Source: Ichthyophthirius multifiliis (taxonomy: Eukaryota > Ciliophora > Oligohymenophorea > Hymenostomatida). From it: a stretch of DNA of 64,000 bases. Below, piece by piece: positions 49,700 to 63,056 of this stretch (position 1 is its first letter; each line of letters opens with the position of its first letter). The stretch spans positions 66,319 through 130,318 of the forward strand of contig NW_004087037.1 in assembly GCF_000220395.1 (NCBI RefSeq). Direction: 5' to 3'. A program made the translations under genes and the position numbers. Under the pieces are notes generated by a model that saw only the letters and a program-made list of their open reading frames with translations, made no database searches and was not told where the DNA came from.

Positions 49700-51521
49700 A
49701 TGATTTCAGCACATACCTAATCAAGATTAGCCAATGTTTTTCAATCAATCAGTGATGGTGAATAAAAAACTGAAGTATTTCGTTAAGTTTTAGCCGAATA
49801 AAAATCGTTTGAGCCCTATGCTTCTTTTTGTAGGCTTGATATTGGTAAAAAAGGATATTTAATTTCTTCTGACTTATAATAATTCCTCTAATAAAATTAA
49901 ATATATGCCACTCTTAATGAAATATAAAATATAATATTTAACCTTAGTTCTACTATAGATGGAAGATTAGCTTATTCTAAGTAAAATATATATATTTAAA
50001 TTTATATATATGTATATATATGAAAAAAAAATAGTTTTGCTGAAGGTATATTACCATAAGAAGATCGAAGATTAAAATAATTAGTAAATTTAAGAGAAAG
50101 TTATTATATAGAGGATGGTTAAACTTTACCGTAAAAAATAAATAAAAAAAAACATAAAAATAAAAAAATAGATATGAATCAGAATGGGCATTAGTTCGTG
50201 TTTTCGAATAAGAAATTAAGAATTTAAGAAATACTGAAAATCTAAAAAAAATATTATAAAGATCTTTAGATTTTAATAAATTAAATTGCTTTAATTCCAT
50301 AGATAGATTAGGCTTAGGTTATTTAGATATTCAAAGTATTGATGAATTTATGACTTCTTGTGATTAAGCTTTAAATGAGGAATAACTAGTGGCCTTATTC
50401 AGAAAACTAAGAAGTAGTAACTGCTAAATTACCTATACTTAATTTGTCTAAATTATATCTTTAAATAATGAATAAAATATATAATAGTCTTCTCCTTCTA
50501 AATTATCTTAATATACTCCTTAAAAAAATGATTCACATAAAAAAGATTTCCTATATTAAAGCTATTTGTAAAGATCTGCTAGTCTAGAAAAAAGTAGAAA
50601 TATTAATAATTTTTGCTCATAATAATTAAATTAACCTCGTAATAGATATTCAAGCACAAATAAAAAATAAGAAAATAGTTTATATAGAATTAATAATAAT
50701 GGACTTAAAGAAAGTTCCTTACTTTAAAATAAATCGCCTTTAAAATAAAATGAAGAAGAATAACTTGTTAAAGCTTTAAAATAATAAATTGTTTTAGATA
50801 GAGATTTAGAAGACTTGAAGAATTAACTAGCTTTAAGAAGAGATTTTAATATTGAAGATGCTTTCAGAATTATTGATTAAAATGGTAGAGGATTTGTTTC
50901 TAAAATCGAGTTTGAGTCAGCTTTAAATAAAATTGGTAATATTTTTTTTTATATATATATAATACATTCATATAATATTATTTTCTATATTTTTTTTTAA
51001 AAAAAAATATATATATAGGAATTTTTCCAAGTAAAAATGAATTGTTTTTATTTTTCTAAAGATATGATAAAGATAATGATGGTTTATTATAATATAGTGA
51101 ATTTAATGATTTAATAAGTCCATAGAATTTCGAATTTGCGTATTTGAGTAAAAGCAGAGAACCTTTATATTGTGATCCTGAGAATGGGTTGTTTAATTTC
51201 TCGACTGAAACTAGAAGGATTTTTTAAAAATTAATGAATAAGATTTTCTTGAGTGAGGTTGAAGCTGAAATCATTAGATAATAATTAAATATAAGACCTT
51301 TATTTTCTGTATATAATGCTTTCTAAGCTATTGATAATTTAGATAGTGGGTTCATTACTTTGTAAAACTTTAAATAAATACTTAATGATTATGGAATTTT
51401 CGTTTGTAAAGATGATCTTAAATCTTTGGTTAAAAGATATGACAAGAATGAAGATTTTAAAATTACATATAAAGAATTTATTAATGAATTAATGCCAAAA
51501 TCACCACTTAAATAATATTGA
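49700..51521 (+). CDS. EF-hand calcium-binding protein
   Basis: join(49700..49980,50035..50130,50172..50935,51019..51521), 547 residues, TGA 51519-51521. Introns are 54, 41 and 83 nt. Multiple EF-hand-like helix-loop-helix units: FCRLDIGKKGYLISSDLQQFL near the N-terminus, FNSIDRLGLGYLDIQSIDEFM, AFRIIDQNGRGFVSKIEFESAL, FQRYDKDNDGLLQYSEF, AFQAIDNLDSGFITLQNFKQI and VKRYDKNEDFKITYKEFI. Only the loops DKDNDGLLQYSE and DKNEDFKITYKE keep a near-complete set of Ca-binding acids; the rest look partly degenerate. A Ser/Asn/Gln linker (~50480-50720) separates the halves. Proteins of this layout occur in ciliates and flagellates, often linked to cilia or cortex. The exact family is not recognised. Confidence 0.82.
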
Positions 51522-51916
51522 GAAAAATACTTTATTTAATTTATTTATCAAATATTTATTTTAATATAAATTTAATTTATATTTGAGTTAATTTTCATAA
51601 AAATAAATTTGCGTGTATTATTAATTTCAATAAATAAGAAAATATATTTAAATTAAAATATAATGTTTTTTTTTTTATTATTATTAAAAAAAATAAATAA
51701 AAATAATAAAGTTTCTTTATTAAATATATTAGATATTAAAAAAAAAAATTAATTTTAGTTATTTATAATATTAAATATAATTTTTTAAATATATAATAAA
51801 ATAAAAAAATATTTATAAAATAATAATAAATATCTTTTTTTTTTAAAATAAAATAAATAGATTTATTTATTTTATTAAATCGAAAATTTTATATTTCTTT
51901 TATTTTTTTTAGTAAA
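51522..51916. other. Intergenic AT-rich spacer
   Basis: AT spacer between the EF-hand and kinase-LRR genes, without other features. Confidence 0.6.
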
Positions 51917-54737
51917 ATGGGTAATAATTAAATGTATTAAAAAATTAAAAATAAAAATTTAATATCCAGTAATTAATTAGATTATATACTATCATATTTA
52001 AAAAACGAGGGGTATTAAAATATTGACTATTTAAATGAGGGATCATTTGGTTTTGTTTTAAGAGCTTATAATTAACACTTTAACAGATAAGTAGCTATAA
52101 AAATAATGAAATATGAAAAGAATGATTAAATAGAAAAGAATATCATTTAACAAGAAATATGTTGTCATTAAAAATGCTAATCATATCATGTAGTAGAGTT
52201 AATTTAATAAAAAATTGTTAAATAAGGTTAAATTAATTTTTGTTTATTTGAAATGGAATATTGTTAAGGTATATTATATTTATTTTTTTATATAAAAATA
52301 AAAAATTAGAAACATTACTAAATTTTTTAAATCGACAAAGATTAGAAAATATATAAATAGATATAGAAACAAAATTAAATATTGTAAATGATATTCTTAA
52401 GGGATTAAATTTTGTACATAAATAAAATATTATACATAGAGATTTAAAAGCTTCTAATATTTTAATGAATAATGGAATAACTAAAATATGTAATTATTTA
52501 ACAAAAGTAAAATTTAAAATAAATTTTTCTTATTTTTTATTTTTTTAAAAAAGCTGATTTCGGTTTAACTAGATAGTTGGATTCTGAATAATACTTAGAA
52601 TCATAAGTTATATTAAATTAATTTTATTAGAGAAAAAATTATTTTTAAAATAAATAGAAAGGGACAGTCTTATTTGTTGCACCTGAAGTTTTATAAGGAA
52701 AATATAAATAATCTGTAAAATATAATATATATATATATTTTTTTAATATTATAATATATAGGCTGACATTTTTTCTTTAGGAATTATTTTATTGATGATT
52801 GATAATTATTAAAATTTTAACTATGAAGATAAAAATAGTGGGCTAGGGAAGTATTATTTTAGTCATTTTAATTAAGGATAGATTCCTGAAAATTTAGGTT
52901 TCTAATTTGATTCAATTTTACTCAAATGGGCTTAACATATGATATAAGCGGACCCAAAAAATAGATTTACAGCAGAAGAATATTTAAATGAAATATTATA
53001 ATATTCGAAATAAAAAAATATTAGTTTATATGATAGCTAAAGAACCATTAAAAAATTTGTATGGAAAAGCCAAAAATAAAGTACAAATGATGAATTACTT
53101 AAATTATCGAAGCAAATTTAACCCTAATCTCAAATATAAACACTTATATTAGATTGCTAGTAAAAAATATATTTAAACTTAAATCTTTTATTCAAAGAAA
53201 AAATAAAATAAATATAGGGATAATTAATATTTTAATGACTAAGGATTATAGTAATTATCATAATCTTTTATTTTTCTTAAATAAATAACTACATTGAGTT
53301 TAGATTTTAAGTATGCTATTTATATATTTTTATATATATTAATTATTAATTACATAAATAAAGTGGTAATAATTAGTTTAGTGATAAAGGCTTATAATTT
53401 TTAAGTGAATCTTTAAAAAATTTAGATTAAGTTAAAATCCTTATTTTAGATTTTTAATTTAATAGAAATTTTACAGATGAAGGATTAATTAAATTATTTG
53501 ATTCAATTTATTTTTTAAATAAATTAACTTAAATAAATCTAAATTTCGAGTATTTTTTTTTTGTTGTTGCCTTAAATATTAAAAAAATAATTAAATTATT
53601 AGTTCATGTGAAAATATTACTGATATTTCGTTAATAAAATTAAGTTAATCTATAAAAAATTTAAATGAATTAAAATATATCGACTTTAATTTTATGTAAA
53701 TAAAATTTAAAGTTTATTTATTTATTTTTCGAATATTTTAGAAGCAATAATAAGTTCACTAATGAATGTTTTTTTAATTTAAATGAAAGTATAATGAAAA
53801 ACTAAAATTTAAATACTATTAATTTAAACTTTCAGTATAAATAACTAATAAATCTATTTTATTTTATTTTAATTAAAAAAAAAAAGTAAAAATAAATTTT
53901 TTAATGACGATGGTTTAAAAGATTTTTCAATTGCAATTTAAAATAATTCATAATTATAAACTTTATTTTTAAATTTCTTGTAATATATATATACATGTAT
54001 TACTTTTTAACGGCGTTTTTATTTTATATTATCTGTATTTTTATTTTTTTAAAGAACTTAATCAAAATAAAAAAAGGCCCATAATTCATTTTTACATGTC
54101 TTATTTTTTTTTTTACGATTGTGTTTTTGGAAAAATAAAAAAAATTAAAGAAAAATAAAAAATGTTAAAAAGTAATATATTATATATGCATTTTTTTTAT
54201 TGTTTATCCTTTATTTTAATATTAGTTGGAATATTTAATTTACTAATAATGGTGTTATTTAATTAGCTTAATCTATAGGCTAATTGCAAAAATTATCAAC
54301 TCTAAATTTAGATTTTGGGTTTAATTTTTTAGAATTTTTTGTTTAATTAAAATTAATTATAGATTTAATACAAGCTTTACAGATTAGTTTTTATAAGAAC
54401 TATCTTAATGTATAATTCAATAAACTTTTCTTATTAACTTATAGCTTGACGTTGAGTAAATATTATTTATATTTATTTTTATAACAATATTTTTTTTTAA
54501 ATAAGTGGGAATAATAAATTTACTGATTTAGGATTAATTTAATTTGCGAATTCTATTTAAAAAATTAATAATTTATAAAGTTTATAATTAGATTTTCAGT
54601 AAACAAAATTTTATATTTATTTATTTTATTTTATTTTTTAAAAAAAGTTCAAACGAAAAGTTCACTGATAAAGGACTTTTATAAATAAGTAATTCAATAT
54701 AAAACTAAGAAGCAATTGAAGTATTAAGTTTGGATTT

Positions 54738-54786
<49 letters not shown>

Positions 54787-55284
54787 TTAATATATATAAA
54801 ATAAGTTCAAACGAAAATTTTACAGATGATAGTATTTCTTAAATATGTTATATTGTTAAAAATTTTAAATAATTAACCCAATTAAGTTTGATTTTTTAGT
54901 AAAATAATAATAATATATATATAAAATATTTATTTATTTAAATTTTATATAAATAAAGTGCGAATTAAAATGTATCAGATTATTCATTTAATAAATTAAT
55001 AGAATCTCTAATTTATTGTAAAAATATTAATTTATTGAACTTAAATTTCTAGTATTTTATATTATTTAATTTTATGTATTTTTTTTTTAAGCTATAGTAA
55101 AAATATAAGTAATTAAAGCCTTTAATAATTTAGTTTTGCATTAAAAAAACTCTTTAATTTAAACAAAAAATATCTTTAATTTTAGTAATAATATATAACA
55201 AATTTAAATTAAATAATTTATTTAAATTATTATTTATAAAATAGGAAAAATGATATTTTAATAGAATATATTAAAAATTATTGA
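51917..55284 (+). CDS. Protein kinase with C-terminal leucine-rich repeats
   Basis: First exons join(51917..52268,52310..52489,52554..52606,52658..52714,52762..53159,53218..53310,53364..), then a string of short exons to TGA 55282-55284. The kinase looks active: glycine loop EGSFGFV, VAIKIM, conserved Glu in IQQEICCH, HRDLKASNIL, KISDFGL (formed across the splice at 52490/52554), GTVLFVAPE, ADIFSLGIIL. From ~53200 each exon codes one, or sometimes two, LRRs of about 30-33 residues such as NNQFSDKGLQFLSESLKNLDQVKILILDF. Introns between LRR exons are in phase 2 on both sides, so exons are symmetric. The first residues MGNNQMY lack a good N-myristoylation context beyond Gly2. Large kinase-LRR families are known in ciliates; the ligand or substrate is unknown. 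The distal exon borders are approximate. Confidence 0.75.
54742..54783. repeat. (AT)n microsatellite in intron
   Basis: About 21 AT units in an intron between two LRR exons of the kinase-LRR gene. Confidence 0.9.
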
Positions 55285-56310
55285 AATAGATTAGTATATA
55301 AGTCAATAGATAATATTAAAAAAACAAATATTTGCAGTTATAAATAATAAATTAATTTCAAAAATCAACTATTATTAAATTTAATAATTAAAAACTTTAA
55401 ATATTTTTAATAATTAAAAAAATAAATTAATAAAAATATTTTTTATATATATTTATTTTTAAAAATAAAAATTACTATCAAAAACATATTTTTTATCAAA
55501 AGATTTTTTTATTATCAAAAATATTTTATTATTATTAAAAAATATAATATAAAAATGTGTGAAAGGATATAAAATAATTTGAAAATGTCCAATATATAAA
55601 TTTTCTATAAGATATTTAAAAAAAAGAATTATTACTATATTGATTTTTAATTATATAAATAATATAAGATATTTAATGATATATTATTTTTTTTAAATAA
55701 AATTTATATAAATATAATTATATATATAATTAACACTTATGTATCTAATTTAATTTTATAAAAAAAAATTATATTATAATAATATCAATTTTAAAAAATA
55801 TTAAGGATATAATTATAATTAATTTAATTATATTATTATAAAAAATTATTATATAAAAATTATATATAAAATTAAATTAATATAAAAGAAATTATAAAAA
55901 ATTAAATGAAAAATATAAATGAGAAAAATATCTAGAAATATATAATATTTAAATAATAATTGTAAATATGAAAATTATTTATATAAAATAAATAAATATT
56001 ATAAATAAATTAAATATATTAAATTGCATTAAAATATAATTTAATTAATAATATATTAAAATATATAAAAAAAGAATAAAATAAATAATAAATTAATAAT
56101 TTATATATTTCGATATTATTTAATTATTATTATTTTTTATATATACATGTTTTTATTATTCTATATAAATAATAAATACAAATACATATTAATTAGAAAA
56201 AACCTATTTTTAATAAATATATATATATATATATATTTACATATATAATATTTTATATATAAAAATATATTATTATTATTCAAATCTAAACAAAATATAT
56301 TTATTAAAAA
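55285..56310. other. Intergenic AT desert
   Basis: About 1 kb of near-pure AT with short TA runs, ending in an A-rich leader before ATG 56311. Nothing else seen. Confidence 0.6.
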
Positions 56311-57741
56311 ATGGATTTTTTAGGTTTTGAAAAAAAGGATAATAAAAAGGAATTTCTAACTAAAAAAAAGAAAGAAAAAGAAGTAAAATAGCATGAAAAA
56401 TTATAAATTTTATCAGCTTCTAAAATACAAACATTTATCAAAAACAAGTTATAGAACATAAAAAAAATGCGAAATCTTTCTGAAGATTTTCTTAAGAAAT
56501 AATAAGATATAAATTTAATAAAATAAAAACTGACATAATAACAATATAATACTATATGTAACCAGATTTTTTATAAATATCCAGTTTTTTTTGATGTTTT
56601 GCTTTATATTGATAATTATAATGTTAATAGTCATAAATTACTTATATTAAGTATTTCAGAATTTTTAATAAATGCAAAAGATGAGTCTATATTTATATAA
56701 TTAAAAGAAAAATATTCATATGTAATAATAAAAATTAAACAAAAAAAATAAATATATATATTAATAATTTTATATTTTATATATATATATATAATTTTTT
56801 TTAGATTTATAAGTTAATTTGCTTAGTATTGTATTTGTTGAAAAAATCAAATTTATTGTAGAATGATTTAGAAATATTTAATTAAATTTTGATAATTTTT
56901 TTAAAAAAATGCAAATAATAAAATTTCAATATTTTAATCCCTTTAAAATATTATACTCCTAATTTTTAAATAAAAGGCAATATTAAACTTTTAAAATATG
57001 GTATTTTTAATTATAAATCTAAACATAATGATTATATATTATTATAATGTTTAAATGTTAATGATAGTATGAAAAAAATAATTAAAAATGATTAAAAAAA
57101 AGCATATTTAGCGTTTTAAATTATCTCAAACAGCTAAATTAATATAAATTTGGAAAATCATTTAAATTTAATTAAAAATAGGATTAATAACTATATTTAT
57201 ATATGGTAAATGGTTGAACCTTTTAATATAAATTAGAATGAATTATAAAATTTTGCTTTTTAATTTATGAATGTACTATAAGATTTAATATAATAACATA
57301 ATTTTAGATAATAAAATGGCTAATAAAATAAATATAAATAAAAAATAGATTAATAATAAATGGAAATAGAAAATATTTAATAAAATTTATAATTTTATAA
57401 ATAATACGATTAATAATTAACTGATATAGATTTACTTTAATTCGGAAATCAAAAAAATATTTAATTATTTTGTTAATTATTAAATTCTTAAATTCCATGT
57501 ATTATTTTTTTTTTCAAAAAAAAATAATCATTTATTTTTTTTAATTTTAATTAGCATATCCTAATTTAATTTAAATAAATTCACTTGAAAAAATTAATTA
57601 AATTTGTTAACTTTTTCTTAATATTGGAAAAATTAAAAATCAAAATTAACTGGCTTTGAAAATTAAATTTGCTTAATCTTTTTAACTTCTAAATACTTTG
57701 TTAAATATATTCTAATTAATGGTAAATAAAATTATTTATAT

Positions 57742-57790
<49 letters not shown>

Positions 57791-58582
57791 ATATAGAACT
57801 TTTAATTATCTATATTTCAAAACTATTAGAAATATTTGGGTAGTGTAGTTGAATTATTTTGTCTTTTATATAAGAAAAAACTAAGTTTAATGGATGACGA
57901 GGAGTTTTTTTACTCTTTGGGTTTAAATCCTACCTCTATAATATAGAATAACTCTATAGAACATTTCGATTTAACCTAGACTTAATAATTGGTGGAATTT
58001 TTGAATACATTTGCTTTTAAACTATTATATTTAGAACCTTAATAATGTTATAAAAGATGTGAGAAGAAATTAGTAAAACTTTTAAAGTAATTATATTGTA
58101 GAGATTAAAGAAAAAAATTCATTAAAAATTGGCTTTTAGACTGCGAAGAGACTAAAATGTTAAGTTCTTTTCATTTTCAAAGAATAAATAATGATAATTA
58201 TTTCCTTAGTAAGCTTTTAAATAATATGCCGCATATATTTTCTTTTGAAAAAAGATATAATAAACTATAAGAGTTTATTTTGGAAGATTAAAAAGGACAG
58301 GATAGAGATCCTTTTGATTTCTATTAAGATGTAGATAATGAAGATGAAAATAATGTCGTTTTTGTAAATTCTAAAGTAGTTAAAATTAGAAGAGGGAAAG
58401 AAATGGAAGATGCTTTTTAAAAATTTAAACATAAAAATATGAAAGCTTTATATAAAATAAGCTTCTTAGATGAACATGGATTATAAGAAGCAGGAATAGA
58501 TGGAGGGGGTATTATAAAAGAATTTATAAATTCAGTTATAAGGTATATTTTTATATATTTATATATATAAATATATATAAAT

Positions 58583-58630
<48 letters not shown>

Positions 58631-59720
58631 TTAATAATTTTTATTTTTTAATTAAAAGTTAAGGATTTAATATTGAATATGAATTGTTTATAGAAACATC
58701 TTAAAGAACATTAATGCCAGCACCTAATAATAAACATAGATTATAGTATTTATATATTTATCAAATTTTATTTTTATTATTTTAAAAATAAAAAATTTAG
58801 AAAATATTACTTTTTAGGATCTATAGTAGGAAAAGCAATATATGAAAATATTCTTATATAACCGGTTTTTTCGAAAGTTTTTCTTAATTAAATTCTTGAA
58901 AAACCTAGTACTATTGAAGATCTTTAATATATAGATAATAGTTTATATAAAAATTTAATGAAACTTAAACATACATAAGATGATGTAAGCTAATATGGAC
59001 TTACTTTTTCTATTGACGACGAATATAATGGAAAAGTTGAATTAAAATAAGACGGATCAAATATAATAGTGAATAAGTAAAAAATAATATAATAATAAAT
59101 TTATATAATTATAAATATTATTTTATATTAAAAAAAATATAGTGAGAATAAATACGAATATATCAGTTTATATGCATAATATAAATTAAATTTAATGAAT
59201 TAAATTGAAGCTGAAAATTTTAGGCAAGGATTTGCTTCTGTTATTGATTAAAATTGGCTTTCTATGTTTTCACATGATGAATTGTAATTAATTATTTCAG
59301 GATAATTTACAGCTTTTGATGTCGAGGATTTAAAATAAAATACTAAATATTAAGGTATATATATATAATATACGTATATAAAAATATTTAATATAAAATT
59401 TTAAAGGTTACAATCAATATGATTTAATAATTATTTTCTTTTGGGAATGCTTAAATGAATTTTCAGAACTTGAAAAAGAAAAATTTTTACATTTTGTAAC
59501 TAGTTGTAGTAGACCTCCTACTTTAGGATTTAAACAATTAAATCCTCCTTTTTGTATTTGTAAATCTATTGACGATTGGAATCCTTAACATCCAGAAAAA
59601 CTACCAAGTAGTTCTACATGTATGAATATTTTAAAACTTCCTGATTATTAAGACAAAAGTACATTAAAGATAAAATTATTTGAAGCAATATTTTCAAATA
59701 GTGGATTTGATTTGAGTTGA
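56311..59720 (+). CDS. HECT-type E3 ubiquitin ligase, UBE3C/Hul5-like
   Basis: join(56311..56721,56805..57498,57555..57721,57797..58542,58659..58745,58801..59076,59143..59354,59407..59720), 968 residues. The N-terminus is lysine-rich with an IQ-like helix (SASKIQTFIKNKLQNIKKM), as in UBE3C. A long helical region follows, then an acidic linker (DVDNEDENN). The HECT domain starts near KALYKISFLDEHGLQEAGIDGGGIIKEF. It continues FLGSIVGKAIYENILIQPVF, NFRQGFASVI and FWECLNEFSELEKEKFLHFV. The catalytic cysteine lies in LPSSSTCMNILKLPDY, and the C-terminus SNSGFDLS matches the UBE3C ending. Family knowledge: UBE3C extends ubiquitin chains on proteasome substrates. The usual T-C catalytic pair is intact, so it should be active. 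All eight exons keep frame. Confidence 0.9.
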
Positions 59721-59722
59721 TA

Positions 59723-59764
<42 letters not shown>

Positions 59765-59940
59765 TTATATATATATATTTATATATATATGAACTATTAT
59801 TTTATTTCATTTTTATATATTATTTTTTTTTAAATTAAAATTTAACTATATTCTTTTAAAAAAAAATTTTTACTTAAAAATAAAATATAAACTAACTAAA
59901 ATTCATTATATTAAATAATTAATATTTAATCAAATTTATA
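59721..59940. other. Short spacer with TA runs
   Basis: Contains (TA)n near 59727-59790. It separates the HECT gene from the next gene. Confidence 0.6.
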
Positions 59941-60530
59941 ATGATAAATCGTCCAACACAAAATTTAAAAAATGTCATGAAATTATATAATAATGATTTA
60001 AGAACTGAAGAAAATGAAATTTAAGATTAAATACAAAAAATCGAACAGGAAATTTTAAAAAATTAATGCGAATTAAAATAAGCAGTCTATTGTATAAAAT
60101 AATTCCTTAATTTTGAAATTTACGACCATTTAGAATAATATCATGGAATACATGAAAATTCTTCTGCTGATTGGTATTATAAATCGACTGATGTATGGGC
60201 AAAATAATATGGTATTATTTTATGGGATAATAATAGTTTAAATGTATTTAAGAAATATATTTATTTAATTTATTTTTTTATTCTTTTTAGGCAACACCTT
60301 AATATTGGGCTAATGGATGTAAAAAATGTAATGAGCTTTTTTAAGAATTTCATGATGATATTACTCCTATTGATAATATAAGAATTAAAAGTATTTAAAT
60401 GATAGCAATTTTAAAAAATGATTTAAATGATTAAAAAAAAAGATAATAAATTGAATAATAATAATATTAAATTAATAAATAATAAGAATAATTAGATTAA
60501 AAATAAAATGATATTAAAAAAAAGAAATGA
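59941..60530 (+). CDS. Small Cys/Trp-containing protein, uncharacterised
   Basis: join(59941..60243,60291..60530), 180 residues, TGA 60528-60530, one 47-nt phase-0 intron. The N-terminus is helical and charged (MKLYNNDLRTEENEIQDQI). The middle has a compact segment FEIYDHLEQYHGIHENSSADW followed by YYKSTDVWAKQYGI. The second exon opens with ATPQYWANGCKKCNELF, a single CxxC next to a Trp, which might be half of a metal site (with the His residues nearby) but is not a known zinc-finger pattern. The tail is Gln/Lys-rich. Its 3' end converges on the minus-strand gene ending at 60631, leaving 100 bases between the stops. Function not known. Confidence 0.7.
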
Positions 60531-60630
60531 ATTATTTTTTTAAAAAAATAGAAAAAAAAATAAAAAAAATAACTTATTTATTTGTTTAAAGATACATATC
60601 TATATATTTATTTATAATATATAAAAATTA

Positions 60631-61971
60631 TCATTTTTTTTATATATGTAATTCAATTTTTTTATTCTAAGACATATTTGGATAAATCCATTCTTTTCCT
60701 GGTGTATAACCTAAAGTTTCATATAATTCTTTTCTAGTTTACATACTTAAATATAATAATATAAAATTATAAAACAATAAATATTATTTAAATTAATTTA
60801 CTTATTTAAAGATTTTTATTAAGTTCCGTCATTATTTAATTATTTGAAAAAATCATCAACAGCTTTCATAGCTACTCTTAAAGTAGAAACTGGATAAATT
60901 ACACAATTATATCCCCATTTCTTAAAATCATCAATATGAATATAAGGTGTTTTTCCATACTCAGTCATATTAGCTAATAAAAAAGGTCCTCCTTTAGGTC
61001 CATATCCTTTTAAAGCTTAAGCTACTTATTAAAATTCTTCAGCAGATCCAAGTCCTTTTTTTATAAATTTTATATATATTAGTTTTTAATTTTTTTTTTT
61101 CGTAGATATAGTAAAAATAAAAAATTATATATATATTTTACCTTCTGGAAATATCATATCAGCTCCAGCATCAATATAAGCTTTTGAACGAGTTATAACA
61201 GAATCTAAGCCTTCAACTGATCTTGCATCTGTTCTAGCACAAATAATGAATTATCCATTTGAGCATTTTAAACTAGTTTCTGCTGCTATTTATACTTTTC
61301 TGACGAAATCTTATTATGAAACAAGGCTTTTACCATCTAAATGACCACATCTTTTTGGAAATATTTAATCTTCAATATGTAATCCTAAGTTTTGTTTAAA
61401 TTAAATATTAAATTTTTATTATACCTGATGCTCCTGATTAAAAATATTCCCAAACTGTTCTTGCACACATTTCTCCTTCTCCAAAACCAGTATCAGCATC
61501 TGCAAGAACAGGCAAACCAGAAGACATAGATACTTCTTTAATAATTTTACAAAATCCATCAAAAGTTATAAGTCTAAGTTTTATATATATTAAAAAACAT
61601 ATAATAAATATATATTATATATAAGTTAATTTATTTTATTTTTTTATATATATCTATTTTCACAAATATAAAATATAAATAACTTTGTTTAATGCTTTTG
61701 TTTCGAGTTTTATTAATTTTTAATAAAAATATATATTTTATTAAAAAATTTAAATTTTACCCTATATCTGGAACTCCTGAAGAAGCGGTTACTGCAGCTC
61801 CTGATACATATAAAGCTTGGAATCCTATTTTAGTTATAGTTTTATAATATTTTTTTATATACCATTATCTGCTGCAATTCGTCCAACCATACCATTAAAA
61901 GCACCAGGAACCATTATGCAATTATTTGTCATTAATTATCTAAACTTTTAGCAATTGTTTATGAAACTCAT
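60631..61971 (-). CDS. Isocitrate lyase/PEP mutase superfamily enzyme (methylisocitrate lyase-like)
   Basis: complement(join(60631..60745,60802..61054,61142..61384,61425..61573,61761..61824,61863..61971)), 310 residues. The fold signatures are plain: [47 protein letters not shown] (metal-binding Asp), then the active-site motif KRCGH within [15 protein letters not shown]. Next come [31 protein letters not shown] and [22 protein letters not shown] with catalytic Cys points to a C-C lyase (2-methylisocitrate lyase, PrpB) rather than PEP mutase. The expected reaction is 2-methylisocitrate to pyruvate and succinate in propionate breakdown, probably mitochondrial. The start is a choice: ATG 61971, or the internal Met in QLMTNN. 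Introns are 38, 187, 40, 87 and 56 nt. Confidence 0.9.
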
Positions 61972-62747
61972 TTAATATTTTTTTAAAGATAATATACTTT
62001 ATTTTATTAAAATTTTATTTTATTTAATAAAAAATATAGATATTAATATTTTTTTTAATTTAATTAAAGAAATACATAAATAATATTATAATATATATAT
62101 TATACTTGGAATGTTTTTTAAAATAAAAAATAATATTTTATTAATATCAATAATATATAAAAAGATTAAAAGAATTTTTATTAAAAAAATAATTATTGCT
62201 TAATAAATAATATAATTATAAAAAATATATAAAAAAAAAATTAATAATTTATTTATATATTTTATATATTTTATTTTTTATTAATTCTTAATTTATGTAA
62301 AAAAAAATTAATTTTTATTTAATATTAATTATATTAAAATTTATGAAAAATATTATACAGATAATTAATAAAATCTTAAATTCTTAAATAAAAAAAAAAT
62401 TTTGATAAGAAAAATATATAAATATAATAATAAAAATATAAATATATAAATATATAAATATATATATAAATATATAATAATATATATATTATAATCATAA
62501 TTTTATTTATATATATTATAATTAATATTTATATAATATAATAATATATAATTATTATTTTTTTATATTTTAATTTTATTAATTATAAAATTAAAAAATA
62601 AGATTTACATATTATAGTATTTATTCAAATATTAAATATATATATATATATATATATCATAATTTAAACAATTTACACATAAAATTTCTTTTTTATATAT
62701 TTTATTTTAAAATAAATAAATAAATAAATAAATATATTAAACATTAT
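61972..62747. other. AT desert
   Basis: Lies upstream of two minus-strand genes. Near-pure AT with (TA)n at about 62638-62658. No gene supported. Confidence 0.6.
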
Positions 62748-63056
62748 TCATTTTTTTTATTCTTTTTATTATTCTTATGTATTTTTATCTTACTTATTTA
62801 GTAATTATTGAAAAACTGCTACATTATTCATGGATTATACAAAATTTTAATTTTTAACAGTAAAACATTTATTTAAGCAAACTTTTTCTTAATCACTAAT
62901 ATCTTCACTACTAAATGAAGATAAAATGCATTTCTAAGAACATGCTTCGTAAATGTTATTTAAAGATATTTAATGCATTCCTATAATAGAAGCTTTTTAT
63001 TGTTCTTATTATTGCTATTTACTACTTCTCATTTGATTAAAATACTCCTAAGCCAT
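62748..63056 (-). CDS. Small Tim chaperone (Tim8/9/10/13-type)
   Basis: Intronless complement(62748..63056), 102 residues, TGA complement(62748..62750). The hallmark twin CX3C motifs are present: CSQKC and CLNKC, separated by 16 residues (ILSSFSSEDISDQEKV), each at the end of a helix. The head and tail are Gln-rich (MAQEYFNQMRSSKQQQQEQQK, TAA-coded). Family knowledge: small Tims form hexamers in the mitochondrial intermembrane space and escort hydrophobic precursors to TIM22/SAM. The cysteines form two intramolecular disulfides after Mia40 oxidation. I cannot say which of Tim8, 9, 10 or 13 it is. Confidence 0.88.
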
